Shown piece after piece: positions 34,655 to 42,589 of a DNA stretch of 64,000 bases. The translations under genes were made by a program, and so were the position numbers. The stretch is from G963677085 sp963677085 (GTDB lineage Bacteria > Planctomycetota > Planctomycetia > Pirellulales > Thermoguttaceae), in contig CAXXFH010000004.1 in NCBI GenBank assembly GCA_963677085.2, forward strand, positions 1,674,001 through 1,738,000, read 5' to 3'. The notes beneath the pieces were generated by a model, which saw nothing but the letters and a program-made list of their open reading frames with translations, had not been told where the DNA came from and did not search any database. Each line of letters begins with the position of its first letter. Positions within the stretch are counted from its first letter, which is position 1.

Positions 34655-35521
34655 TCAATCGAGGAAGCTGATTTGCCCTTTGGCGTCCTTTTTGGTGATC
34701 TTGCTCCAAAACTCCAGACCACGTTCATGCTTGGATGCATAAATCAATCGATAAAGCGGGGCCTTGGCAGATCGTCTGATGCACTTTTCACCAAAGACAC
34801 GATATCCCAAGTGCCTGCCAAGCTGCTTCTTGTAGAGCTCAACAAAGAACTTGGAGATATTCGCCGTTGTCCGCGAGACTTGCTGCTTCCAGAGTGGTCG
34901 CCAATCAAGACTTGGCCCCAAGACACGATCCAACCGCGAATTCATCTTCTGATCTTCGTAAAAATCGATATTACGTACCAAATCAAACTTGTCGGCGAAT
35001 AGAATAAGCAAATCCACACGCCCGCACGCCGCCAATGTTTGGATGGTATCAAACTCCGCGTGAAGGCTGGTGGGATCAATGAAAGCCAACGTCAGGCTCC
35101 CAGCGGGAATCGCCCTCGCGATGTCTCTGACTCGTTCATTACAATCACCTTCAACTACGTCTGTCTCGCTCTCAGTGTTCGAGTGCAGGAGGCGCGCTCG
35201 ACACGCCTCAGCAAGGTTTGGGCACTTTTCACCTACGATAATGCGTCGAAAAGGTTTCGGTGCGTACGCAGCAATGAGTGGAGATCCAGGAATTCGTTTA
35301 TTGGATTCGCGCAGTGTGCAGATACCTGGCCCAGCGAACAGGTCAACGTACACCAAACCCGCCTGCCACGCTGGATGGCCAACCATAGCACGCGTAGTGA
35401 TGTCGATATAGCGGTTCCAGAAGTAGAGTTTGTCCTCGGACCAATGACCAACAGGTCGCGTCGGAAGGCCGTCGTCTTTTGCCACAATTTCGCAGAGTCT
35501 AGGCCACCGATCGTCGGGCAT
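34655..35521 (-). CDS. Three-Cys-motif partner protein TcmP
   Basis: The protein, about 288 residues, has a Rossmann methyltransferase-like core: VYVDLFAGPGICTLRE (motif I), IIVGEKCPNLAEACRARLLH, VVEGDCNERVRDIA, and LTLAFIDPTSLHAEFDT (motif IV-like), then FADKFDLVRN. This is the pattern of TcmP, named for pairing with three-Cys-motif (Gp37/Gp68, DUF5131) proteins. Exactly such a gene lies directly upstream and overlaps it by about 23 bases. In-frame starts at 35566 and 35527 are also possible; 35521 has GAGA six bases upstream. A/T content is higher than in flanking genes. The biochemical role is unknown. Confidence 0.85.
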   Translation of the reverse strand: MPDDRWPRLCEIVAKDDGLPTRPVGHWSEDKLYFWNRYIDITTRAMVGHPAWQAGLVYVDLFAGPGICTLRESNKRIPGSPLIAAYAPKPFRRIIVGEKCPNLAEACRARLLHSNTESETDVVEGDCNERVRDIARAIPAGSLTLAFIDPTSLHAEFDTIQTLAACGRVDLLILFADKFDLVRNIDFYEDQKMNSRLDRVLGPSLDWRPLWKQQVSRTTANISKFFVELYKKQLGRHLGYRVFGEKCIRRSAKAPLYRLIYASKHERGLEFWSKITKKDAKGQISFLD

Positions 35522-36242
35522 GTTCATTCTCGCATAATGCCGGTGTTTCGTTCCATGTGCGGCCATCGAGAAGACGACCTGTTTTCTTTTTATTTACCCC
35601 CCCCCATTGTTTAAAGAAAAATGGGACACCTGCCGCAACGCACCGATCCCGAATGTCGAAGACCCATTCTGACTCCATGGGCCGAGCATTGGGGCCCGAT
35701 TCGCCGCCAACGATAACCCAGTGAATTCCTTGAAGAGGTAATCGGGAAATCCGGCCGAGCAATGGTTCGAGGGAAAGAAAACGAACTCGTGCTGGAATCT
35801 TCTCCAGTTCGTGAATTCGCCACTTGTAGTCAGCCGTCTCGACGCTTGTTCCCATCCAAATGTTATCGGGCCACGGTAACTTTGAGGCAAGTTCGACAAC
35901 TCGTTGCGGACGTTTGGTTAAAACCTGAAAGGTATGCTGCGATGCCTTCGCCATTACGTTGAAACAGTCCGCAATAAACGCTGCAGGAATATCTTCGTGG
36001 AAAAGATCGCTCATGGAGTTTACGAAAATCATCCGCGGAGATTTCCAGTGCAGGGGCGTCTCAATGAGATCCGGCTGAAGCGTCACGGCAAAACCATGGC
36101 GATAACGAATTTGCCCCATCGCCTTCAAACGCTTTGCCATCCGTTCGGCATAACAATGCGCGCAACCTGGACTGATCTTTGTGCAACCCGTTACCGGATT
36201 CCACGTGGCCTGGGTCCATTCAATCGATGACGCTTGTGCCAT
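35499..36242 (-). CDS. DUF5131 (phage Gp37/Gp68) three-Cys-motif protein
   Basis: The 247-residue protein begins SSIEWTQATWNPVTGC, TKISPGCAHCYAERMA: three cysteines in CX6CX2C spacing, typical of Gp37/Gp68 (DUF5131) and suggestive of an iron-sulfur, radical-SAM-like site. Later conserved parts are MIFVNSMSDLFHEDIP, FQVLTKRPQR, NIWMGTSVE, RFLSLEPLLGRI, WVIVGGESGPNARPM and FFFKQWGG. The family is found in phages and mobile islands; its reaction is not established. It overlaps the TcmP gene downstream, so the two are translated from one message. Composition is A/T-richer than recG beside it, consistent with horizontal gain. Confidence 0.9.
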   Translation of the reverse strand: MAQASSIEWTQATWNPVTGCTKISPGCAHCYAERMAKRLKAMGQIRYRHGFAVTLQPDLIETPLHWKSPRMIFVNSMSDLFHEDIPAAFIADCFNVMAKASQHTFQVLTKRPQRVVELASKLPWPDNIWMGTSVETADYKWRIHELEKIPARVRFLSLEPLLGRISRLPLQGIHWVIVGGESGPNARPMESEWVFDIRDRCVAAGVPFFFKQWGGVNKKKTGRLLDGRTWNETPALCENEHARRSVA

Positions 36243-36526
36243 GCTATGCTCCTTGGAAGCGAAATGGCACGAAGACTACCGATCAACGCGAACCATCGCA
36301 AGATCGGTAACGAGGACATTTGCTCCATGCACACTGGCTTATCCGGAGCATTAACCGCCCATTAAGTGTACTACAGTATATGACACCAAGGGAAAGAATG
36401 CAATAGATCGCATGAGGGGGTTTCTCGAGCGAGAATGGAGAAAGACCGGGACATGGCACGACCCAGCCATCGAGCGGCAAAACTAGAGAATTCTTCTGCC
36501 GATTGCGCCGGCTCCTGCACGCGCTA

Positions 36527-36931
36527 TTACGCTTCCCGATAACGCAGTGTCACCAGGATGCAGGGGCCGCCGGCGATGACGTTCATGCCGAGTTGTTGGG
36601 CTCGTTCGATGGCCGCTTCGCTCTCGGCACCGGGTTGCATCCAGAGGTGCTTGATTCCGGCCGTCGCCGCTTCTTCGACTACCCGTTCGGTAATTTTCGA
36701 CGGCGTGATGATCGACAGCCCATGGACCGGCTCGGGCAGAGAGGCCAGATCGGCGTAGCACTTCTGACCCTCGATCTCGTCCGCCCGGGGATTGATCGGG
36801 TACACCGGGCGATCGTTTTGCAGATACGCCCGGAGTACCTTGTTGCCGTACTTCTCGCGATTGGTCGACGCGCCCACTACGGCGTGCGGACGACCGGCGA
36901 GGAAAGCGTCGATTTGCTGTTGCTGGGACAT
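36527..36931 (-). CDS. CoA-binding domain protein (YccU type)
   Basis: The 134-residue protein is a single CoA-binding Rossmann domain: HAVVGASTNREKYGNKVLRA, VYPINPRADEIEG, SIITPSKITERVVEEA, HLWMQPGAESEAAIERAQ and the terminal GPCILVTLRY. This is the stand-alone YccU-like group, whose cellular role is unclear. ATG 36931 is chosen because the longer frame (to 36991) starts inside repeat DNA. It lies downstream of the phosphoglycerate mutase gene with a 75-base gap containing dispersed repeats. Confidence 0.9.
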   Translation of the reverse strand: MSQQQQIDAFLAGRPHAVVGASTNREKYGNKVLRAYLQNDRPVYPINPRADEIEGQKCYADLASLPEPVHGLSIITPSKITERVVEEAATAGIKHLWMQPGAESEAAIERAQQLGMNVIAGGPCILVTLRYREA

Positions 36932-37006
36932 GATACAAAACGGAAAGCTGAGAGCGGAAAGCGGGTGGGCGAAGCCGCGAGCGGCTTTCAAATCCGAAGT
37001 CTTTCG

Positions 37007-38212
37007 CTACGCTCCGAACTTGCCCAAGCGTCCGGCGTGGGCCAGGGCCAGGGGCATCAGGTTCACGGCCTCGAACTGGCCCAACCCGCCGCGGATGCAC
37101 TCGGTTTCGCCGAACACTTCGCAAGCGTCGCGGCGGCAGTCGTCGGCCACCAACAGCGTGGGCACGGGATGCCAACTGTGGCTCTTGAGCTTCGCCGGCG
37201 TACTGTGGTCGCCGGTCACGATCAACACGTCGGGCTTCAGCGCCATCACACGCGGTACGATCGAGTCAAACTCTTCGACCATCTTCACCTTGGCCTCGAA
37301 GTCGCCATCCTCGCCGCGGCTGTCGGTGTACTTGAAGTGGACAAAGAAAAAGTCGTGGTCGTTCCAGGCTTCGGCCAACACGTCGATCTCTTCCGAGAGC
37401 GTGGCCGGCTTGCCAACAATCTCCATGCCGACCAACTGGGCCAGCCCTTTGTACATCGGGTAAACGGCAATCGCCGCGGCCTTCAGCCCGTAGACCTCTT
37501 CGTAGCTGGGCACGTTGGGCTTTTCGGAGAAACCACGCATCGTCAGGCCGTTGGCCTTAGGCTGCCCGGCCAGCAGCTTGATCGCCTGCTTGTAGAATTC
37601 CTTGGCCACTTCGGCCGTCTTCTGGCTGGCTTTGTCGTGGGCAACCGGATCCAGCGGCGGCACGCCCGTCTTCTGCGGGTCGGTATCGTCGACATGACCG
37701 CCAAGTCCCTCGCCACGGAAGACCACCACAAAACGGTGCTCCTTGACCGGCTCGACAACGATCTCGACGCCAGGAATCGACACCTTGTTGAGCATCTTGG
37801 CCAGCGGGCCGGATTCCTCGGTGGGAATCCGTCCGGCGCGTCGGTCGCTGATGTTGCCGTCGGCATCCAGCGTGCAGAAATTGCAGCGGATGGCCACGTC
37901 GTTCGGGCCCAAGGCAAAACCGATGCCGGTGGCCTCCAGCGCACCGCGCCCGATCAGAAACTTGACCGGATCGTAACCGAACAGCCCCAGGTGGCCCGGG
38001 CCGCTGCCCGGCGTGATGCCACGACCGATGGGGTGCGACAAACCACAAATGCCCTGCTTGGCCAAGACGTCGAGGTTGGGGGTTTTGGCCGCTTCGAGTT
38101 CCGTCGGACCGCCCGGCTCGACGGCCAGACCGCCGAGGCCGTCGGCCACGAGCATTACGATCTTGCTGTTGTTGGTCGTTTTCAGGCTATGAACCAGCTC
38201 TTGAATATCCAT
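37007..38212 (-). CDS. apgM: 2,3-bisphosphoglycerate-independent phosphoglycerate mutase, archaeal (ApgM) type
   Basis: This glycolytic enzyme interconverts 3- and 2-phosphoglycerate. The 401-residue protein is an alkaline-phosphatase-superfamily member of the short archaeal type: KIVMLVADGLGGLAVEPGGP (metal site), LEAAKTPNLDVLAKQGICGL, GITPGSGPGHLGLFGYDP (nucleophile region), FFFVHFKYTDSRGEDGD, VTGDHSTPAKLKSHSWHPVP (metal-binding DHSTP). All hallmark blocks are present. The start ATG follows GGAGGAGC. Three perfect 16-bp tandem repeats lie 40 bases upstream of the start, where control elements would sit. Confidence 0.93.
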   Translation of the reverse strand: MDIQELVHSLKTTNNSKIVMLVADGLGGLAVEPGGPTELEAAKTPNLDVLAKQGICGLSHPIGRGITPGSGPGHLGLFGYDPVKFLIGRGALEATGIGFALGPNDVAIRCNFCTLDADGNISDRRAGRIPTEESGPLAKMLNKVSIPGVEIVVEPVKEHRFVVVFRGEGLGGHVDDTDPQKTGVPPLDPVAHDKASQKTAEVAKEFYKQAIKLLAGQPKANGLTMRGFSEKPNVPSYEEVYGLKAAAIAVYPMYKGLAQLVGMEIVGKPATLSEEIDVLAEAWNDHDFFFVHFKYTDSRGEDGDFEAKVKMVEEFDSIVPRVMALKPDVLIVTGDHSTPAKLKSHSWHPVPTLLVADDCRRDACEVFGETECIRGGLGQFEAVNLMPLALAHAGRLGKFGA

Positions 38213-38251
38213 CGTCGGGCTCCTCCAGAGGCTGCCTTACTTCTTAACTAC

Positions 38252-38299
38252 CTATAGACAAACCAATCTATAGACAAACCAATCTATAGACAAACCAAT
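38252..38299. repeat. Three perfect 16-bp tandem repeats upstream of apgM
   Basis: The unit CTATAGACAAACCAAT occurs three times without interruption (38252-38267, 38268-38283, 38284-38299). The array lies 40-87 bases upstream of the apgM start. It could be an iterated binding site or a slippage product. There are no spacers, so it is not CRISPR. Confidence 0.9.
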
Positions 38300-38608
38300 A
38301 TTGGTACCACAAACCGATCGAAACGCAAGGGGACAGCCGCTTGCGCCTCAGCCTCGCACAACCAACCACACTCCCCCCTGGCGGGAATCCAAAGGAGGGG
38401 GTATGCTAGGAGTTTCATTTGTTGGCTCGGATTTCTAACGACCGCGACAAAAACCACGAAAGACACAACGCATAAGAATGAATTCTGAAGGATGAAGTAT
38501 GAATTCGGCCTTCATGCTTCATCCTTGCAGCTTGCTGCCTGCGTGGTGTTCTCAGCTGGAAAAAGTCCGAAACAGGTCTCCGAACGAGTCTCCCGTAAGG
38601 TGTTTACC

Positions 38609-39307
38609 ATGGCGACCGAACTGAAATGGCTGGGCCACGGCAGTTGGTCGATTCAAACCGGCGAATACCAGATTATTCTGGACCCCTTCCTCGACGAAAA
38701 CCCAGCCTCGCCGGTGAAAGCCGCCGAAGTCGAGGCCGACTACATTCTTGTCTCCCACGGCCATGCCGACCACACGGCCGACGCCGAGTCAATCGCCAAG
38801 CGGTGCGGGGCCCTGCTGATCGCCAACTTCGAAATCTGCGCGTGGTTTGAAAAACGGGGTATTTCGCACACCCACGCAATGAACATCGGCGGCGGCTACG
38901 AGTTTCCCTTCGGCCGGGTGAAGATGGTCCCGGCCTGGCATTCGTCGACCATGCCCGACGGAACCAATGGCGGAAATCCGTGCGGCTTTGTGATCTCTTT
39001 TCCCGAAGGTCGCGTTTATTTTGCATGCGACACGGGCGTGTTCTACGATATGACGCTAATCGGCTCCGTCGGCATCGACTTGGCCGTATTGCCGATCGGC
39101 GACAACTTCACGATGGGACCCGACGACGCGCTGGAAGCGGTCCGCCTGTTGAAGCCCCGCCGCGTCGTGCCCGTGCATCACGACACCTGGCCGGTGATCG
39201 CCCAAAACGCCGACCAATGGGCCGACCGCGTTCACGACAAAACGGGCGTGGAACCGGTTGTGCTCGAGCCGGGTGAGACGATTGTTCTTGAAAAAGCGGA
39301 AAGCTGA
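38609..39307 (+). CDS. UPF0173 metal-dependent hydrolase
   Basis: The 232-residue protein is a metallo-beta-lactamase-fold hydrolase: LKWLGHGSWSIQTGEYQIIL, then YILVSHGHADHTADAESIA with the HXHXDH metal motif, HAMNIGGGYEFPFGRVKMVP, YFACDTGVFYDMTLIG and VVPVHHDTWPVI. These match the UPF0173/YtkL-like family, which has no firmly assigned substrate. ATG 38609 has TAAGGTG upstream; the longer frame from 38492 is not conserved-looking. The last residues (EKAES) are encoded by the hexamer-like dispersed repeat. The plus-strand unit continues with the deacetylase and NagB-like genes after a hairpin. Confidence 0.92.
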   Translation: MATELKWLGHGSWSIQTGEYQIILDPFLDENPASPVKAAEVEADYILVSHGHADHTADAESIAKRCGALLIANFEICAWFEKRGISHTHAMNIGGGYEFPFGRVKMVPAWHSSTMPDGTNGGNPCGFVISFPEGRVYFACDTGVFYDMTLIGSVGIDLAVLPIGDNFTMGPDDALEAVRLLKPRRVVPVHHDTWPVIAQNADQWADRVHDKTGVEPVVLEPGETIVLEKAES

Positions 39308-39346
39308 GAGCGGAACGTGGGCGATGGAATGCTTGACGATCGGGCG

Positions 39347-39383
39347 GTCCCACCGGCCGCAACCGGTGGGCTTGGGGATTTTT
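39347..39383 (+). terminator. GGTCCCA...TGGGCTTGG hairpin with T-run (copy 5)
   Basis: GGTCCCACCGG and CCGGTGGGCTTGG form a strong stem, followed by GGGATTTTTTC. Located 40 bases after the UPF0173 stop and before the deacetylase gene, this copy of the dispersed hairpin could act as a terminator. Confidence 0.55.
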
Positions 39384-39444
39384 TCATGAACGACTGCGAA
39401 CCGCTTAACTGACCACCATCCACTGACCACTGAATACTACTCCC

Positions 39445-40209
39445 ATGATTTCAACAGCCAACAAGACCGTCTTAGCTTTTCTTGCCCATCCGGATGATGC
39501 GGAGTTTCATTGTGCGGGCACCCTGATTCGCTTGAGCCAACTCGGTTGGGACGTCCATATCGCCACGGCGGCCAATGGCGACTGCGGGACGATGACGCAT
39601 ACCCGTTGGTCGATCGCCGGAATTCGCACTGAAGAAGCCGCCAAGGCCGCCGCGATGATTGGCGGCACGTACCACTGCCTGGGCCAGAGCGACGGCCAAG
39701 TGGTCTACGACAAGTACACATTGCAGTTGGCCTACGACCTGTTCCGTCGCGTAGCGCCTTCGCTGGTCATTATCCACCCGGCCAAGGATTACATGATCGA
39801 CCACGAGATGGCCTCGCTTTTAGGACGTATGGCCAGCTTCATGTACGGAGCCCCCAATTCCTCGGCGTTTCCGCTGAAGGAAGGCTCGGCGATTCCGCAT
39901 CTTTACTACTGCGATCCGTTGGAAGGATGCGATCCTTACGGCAACAGGATCGATCCGACCACCTGGGTCGACGTCACCGAGCAGCTCGAGACGAAGGCCG
40001 AGATGCTGGCCTGCCACGCCAGTCAGCGGGAATGGCTGCGAGACCATCATGGCACCGACGAATACATCGACTCGATGCGCCGCCACGTGGCCCTGCGTGG
40101 CCAGCAGGTAGGCGTCGCCGCGGCCGAGGCCTTCGTGCAACACCGAGGACACGCCTACCCGAGAAACGACCTGATGGCCGAGTTGTTCGGCGAACTGAAA
40201 CCACAATAA
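39445..40209 (+). CDS. PIG-L family N-acetyl-sugar deacetylase
   Basis: The 254-residue protein has the PIG-L/LmbE signature: VLAFLAHPDDAEFHCAGTLI (the AHPDDAE zinc motif), HIATAANGDCGTMTH, RTEEAAKAAAMIGGTYHCLG, and IIHPAKDYMIDHEMASLLGR with the second zinc histidines. Such enzymes remove acetyl groups from GlcNAc-containing sugars (e.g. in bacillithiol or mycothiol synthesis, or catabolism). Here the neighbour 40 bases downstream is a NagB-like protein, which suggests an amino-sugar step rather than thiol synthesis. No signal peptide is seen, so it is probably cytoplasmic. Confidence 0.92.
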   Translation: MISTANKTVLAFLAHPDDAEFHCAGTLIRLSQLGWDVHIATAANGDCGTMTHTRWSIAGIRTEEAAKAAAMIGGTYHCLGQSDGQVVYDKYTLQLAYDLFRRVAPSLVIIHPAKDYMIDHEMASLLGRMASFMYGAPNSSAFPLKEGSAIPHLYYCDPLEGCDPYGNRIDPTTWVDVTEQLETKAEMLACHASQREWLRDHHGTDEYIDSMRRHVALRGQQVGVAAAEAFVQHRGHAYPRNDLMAELFGELKPQ

Positions 40210-40248
40210 GCCACCCATACAAACACCAGAACAACAAGGAGACCGTCG

Positions 40249-41178
40249 ATGGCTCGACCGTTGAGCAAAGTGGATCCGAAGTGGTGGGACTACACGACTC
40301 TCGATCCACAGATTTTAGACGACGCCGCCAAGCTGACCGCCAAGGATCTTGTGCAACTCTCGCGTCCCGGCTTCAAGGTGGCCATCTACGATACGTTGCA
40401 GGAGTTCTATCTGGCCGAAGCCCTGGAGTACATCGCCGCCTGGCGGCAGTCGACCGACGACAATCCGGTGGGCATCTGCGGGCCGATCGGTCCCACGGAG
40501 CAATTGCCACTGGTTGCCCAACTGGTCAACGAGTTGGACTTGGATCTACACAGCGCCCATTTCTGGGGCATGGACGAATGGGTAGAAGACGGCCGCCCGG
40601 TGGCCACCACGCATCCGCTGAGTTTCTACAAGGCCGACATGGATTTGTGTTTCAATCGCATTCGTCCCGAGCTACGAATGGCCGACGACCACATGCATTT
40701 TCCTAGTGGCGATCTGGCCGCCTACAGCGCCTCGTACGACGCGGCTCGCTGCGCGGTGATGCAGGGTGGCCAAGGCGAAGTGAAGCATTGGGCGTTCAAC
40801 GATCCACCCAAACGCGAAGGGGCCTACCAGGACGCGCCGCCTACGCCCGAGGAGTACCGCGCCTTAGGCACCCGGGTAACCGCCCTGCACCCAATGACGA
40901 TCATCCAAAACGCTCGAACCTCGGGCGGGGGTCAGGTATCAACCGTGCCGACCGTGGCAGCGACTGTTGGACCGGTAGAAACGTGGAAGGCCGACAAGGT
41001 TTCGATCTGGCATCCTGGCCACCACGACAACCCATTCGGCATCCGCCTGTCGGCATTGATGATCAGCAAGCAGATCCCCGACAGTTCGGTGCCCATGTCG
41101 CTCTTGGCCGATCACCCCAACGTGCAATTCAGCTACTACCGCGGCGGCATCGGCACGGTGGGCGTGGAAATGCACTAA
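40249..41178 (+). CDS. NagB-like glucosamine-6-phosphate deaminase homologue with altered active site
   Basis: The 309-residue protein shares the NagB/6-phosphogluconolactonase fold: VGICGPIGPTEQLPLVAQLV, HFWGMDEWVEDG (the NagB MDE motif), TTHPLSFYKADMDLCFNRI and HWAFNDPP (the AFNEP region). In E. coli NagB the last block is DGHIAFNEP with catalytic Asp141, His143 and Glu148. Here it reads VKH180 WAFND185P, so the Asp is replaced by Val while His stays and Glu becomes Asp. It may be a deaminase or isomerase with changed chemistry. An AAGGAG site precedes the ATG, and it forms a close pair with the PIG-L deacetylase gene. Confidence 0.8.
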   Translation: MARPLSKVDPKWWDYTTLDPQILDDAAKLTAKDLVQLSRPGFKVAIYDTLQEFYLAEALEYIAAWRQSTDDNPVGICGPIGPTEQLPLVAQLVNELDLDLHSAHFWGMDEWVEDGRPVATTHPLSFYKADMDLCFNRIRPELRMADDHMHFPSGDLAAYSASYDAARCAVMQGGQGEVKHWAFNDPPKREGAYQDAPPTPEEYRALGTRVTALHPMTIIQNARTSGGGQVSTVPTVAATVGPVETWKADKVSIWHPGHHDNPFGIRLSALMISKQIPDSSVPMSLLADHPNVQFSYYRGGIGTVGVEMH

Positions 41179-41191
41179 GCGGCCATCTCGT

Positions 41192-41216
41192 CCCTCTCCC
41201 GCCGTGCGGGAGAGGG
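41192..41216. repeat. Perfect hairpin, same as 12115-12139
   Basis: CCCTCTCCCGC CGT GCGGGAGAGGG lies 14 bases after the NagB-like stop. The sequence is identical to the hairpin after the LamG gene, and the post-gene position suggests a shared termination or mobile role. Confidence 0.75.
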
Positions 41217-41232
41217 ACGCTTAGGCATCCTG

Positions 41233-41383
41233 ATTCCCAAACTCTAGCTTGGGAACCCAACTTGAGCGAAGCTCCGCTTCGCCGACACCGCGTTGGGACA
41301 AACCGCCGGAAGAAGCCTACCCCGCTGCATTCGAAGCAGAGCTTCTGGGAATTGCGTTCCCAAGCCGGAGCTTGGGAACGAGG
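41233..41383. repeat. Composite palindromic element, copy A (about 150 bp)
   Basis: It starts ATTCCCAAACTCTAGCTTGG, contains GCGAAGCTCCGCTTCGC, then GAAGCAGAGCTTC, and ends CAAGCCGGAGCTTGGGAACG. The outer ends are inverted relatives and the same order of blocks recurs at 54969-55102. It occupies most of the gap between the NagB-like gene and mqnE; a separate hairpin CTCTCCCATAGGGAGAG lies at 41435-41451. Confidence 0.7.
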
Positions 41384-41455
41384 GTAACGAGGACATTAGT
41401 TCAACAAGGGTGAAATCCCCTCACCCCCGGCCTCTCTCCCATAGGGAGAGGGGAG

Positions 41456-42589
41456 CTACTGCTCTGCCTTTGCATCGGCCTTCCACGTCGTTCCCTTACG
41501 GCTCACGCGGCGATAAAGCGTATCCCGTTCGACCGGTTCCCGCCCCGCTTCCACGATAAGGTGGCAGATTTCGTCGACCGAAAGCGATTGGGGTGAATCT
41601 GCCCCGGCGTCGTGATGAATCTTCTCTTGGGTTACCGTGCCGTCGAAGTCGTCGGCGCCATAGGGCAAAGCGGTCTGGGCCGTTCCCAGGCCGAGCGAGA
41701 TCCAGTAGGCCTTGATGTGTGGAATGTTGTCCAACATCAACCGGCTGATGGCCAACGTGCGAAGGTCCAGCAAACCGGTCGGTTTCGGTAAGTGATCCAG
41801 TGCCGTGTTTTCTGGATGAAACGACAAGGGCACGAAGGCTTGGAACCCGCCCGTCTCGTCCTGCAATCGCCGCAACTGCACGAGATGATCGATGCGGTGC
41901 TCGACCGTTTCCATATGACCGTAAAGCATCGTGGTGTTGGTTGGCAGGCCCAACTGGTGGGCCGCACGGTGAATGTCGAGCCACGCTTGCGCCCCGATCT
42001 TGCGTGGGCAAATTTCCGTGCGTACTTCGGAAGCGAAGATCTCGGCGCCGCCGCCCGGCATGCTCCCCAGGCCGGCATCCTTCATATCTCGCAGAACCTC
42101 CTCAACCGACTTGCCCGAGTGTTGCGCAAACCACGAGATTTCGACCGCCGTCCAGGCCTTCAAGTGCAAGCGAGGAAAGGCGTCGTGCAGGCGGCGGATG
42201 ATGCCCAGGTACCACGCGTACGGCTTCTCGGGATGGATGCCGCCGACGATGTGCAATTCGGTACAGCCGCGGTCGTTGGCTTCTTGCCCTCGGGCGAGGA
42301 TCGCATCGTCGTCGAGCAGGTAGGCCTCCGGGTCATCGACGTCGCGGCTGTAGGCGCACAGCTTGCAGCGGTAGATGCAGATGTTCGTGGGATTCAGATG
42401 GGCGTTGATGTTGTAGTAGACCACGTCGCCGTTGATGCGGCGGCGCACGCGATCGGCCAACTCGCCCACCACGTGCAAGTCGACGTCGTCGCGATAGAGC
42501 AACTCGCCATCGGCTGCCGAGAGACGTTCGCCGGCGTCGACCTTGCGGCGGATGGTTTCCAGTTCAGCGTATGGTTCAGTTGATGGCAT
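41456..42589 (-). CDS. mqnE: Aminofutalosine synthase
   Basis: MqnE is the radical SAM enzyme that joins 3-[(1-carboxyvinyl)oxy]benzoate to S-adenosylmethionine, the second step of the futalosine route to menaquinone. The 377-residue protein has the radical-SAM cysteines C71-IYR-C75-KL-C78 in NPTNICIYRCKLCAYSR. Other MqnE-like blocks are GCTELHIVGGIHPEKPYAWY, PGGGAEIFASEVR and TNTTMLYGHMETVEHRIDHL. It overlaps the UroD/MtaA-like gene by 14 bases and ends a minus-strand series with UbiA, UbiX and UbiE types, supporting a menaquinone role. Confidence 0.93.
   Translation of the reverse strand: MPSTEPYAELETIRRKVDAGERLSAADGELLYRDDVDLHVVGELADRVRRRINGDVVYYNINAHLNPTNICIYRCKLCAYSRDVDDPEAYLLDDDAILARGQEANDRGCTELHIVGGIHPEKPYAWYLGIIRRLHDAFPRLHLKAWTAVEISWFAQHSGKSVEEVLRDMKDAGLGSMPGGGAEIFASEVRTEICPRKIGAQAWLDIHRAAHQLGLPTNTTMLYGHMETVEHRIDHLVQLRRLQDETGGFQAFVPLSFHPENTALDHLPKPTGLLDLRTLAISRLMLDNIPHIKAYWISLGLGTAQTALPYGADDFDGTVTQEKIHHDAGADSPQSLSVDEICHLIVEAGREPVERDTLYRRVSRKGTTWKADAKAEQ

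Noticed and set aside
36503..38257. 584-codon plus-strand frame spanning two minus-strand genes
   Set aside because: It crosses the CoA-binding and phosphoglycerate mutase genes and shows no protein family features.
38252..38299. Tandem repeats considered as a CRISPR array
   Set aside because: Units are 16 bp and directly adjacent with no spacers, and no cas genes are present.
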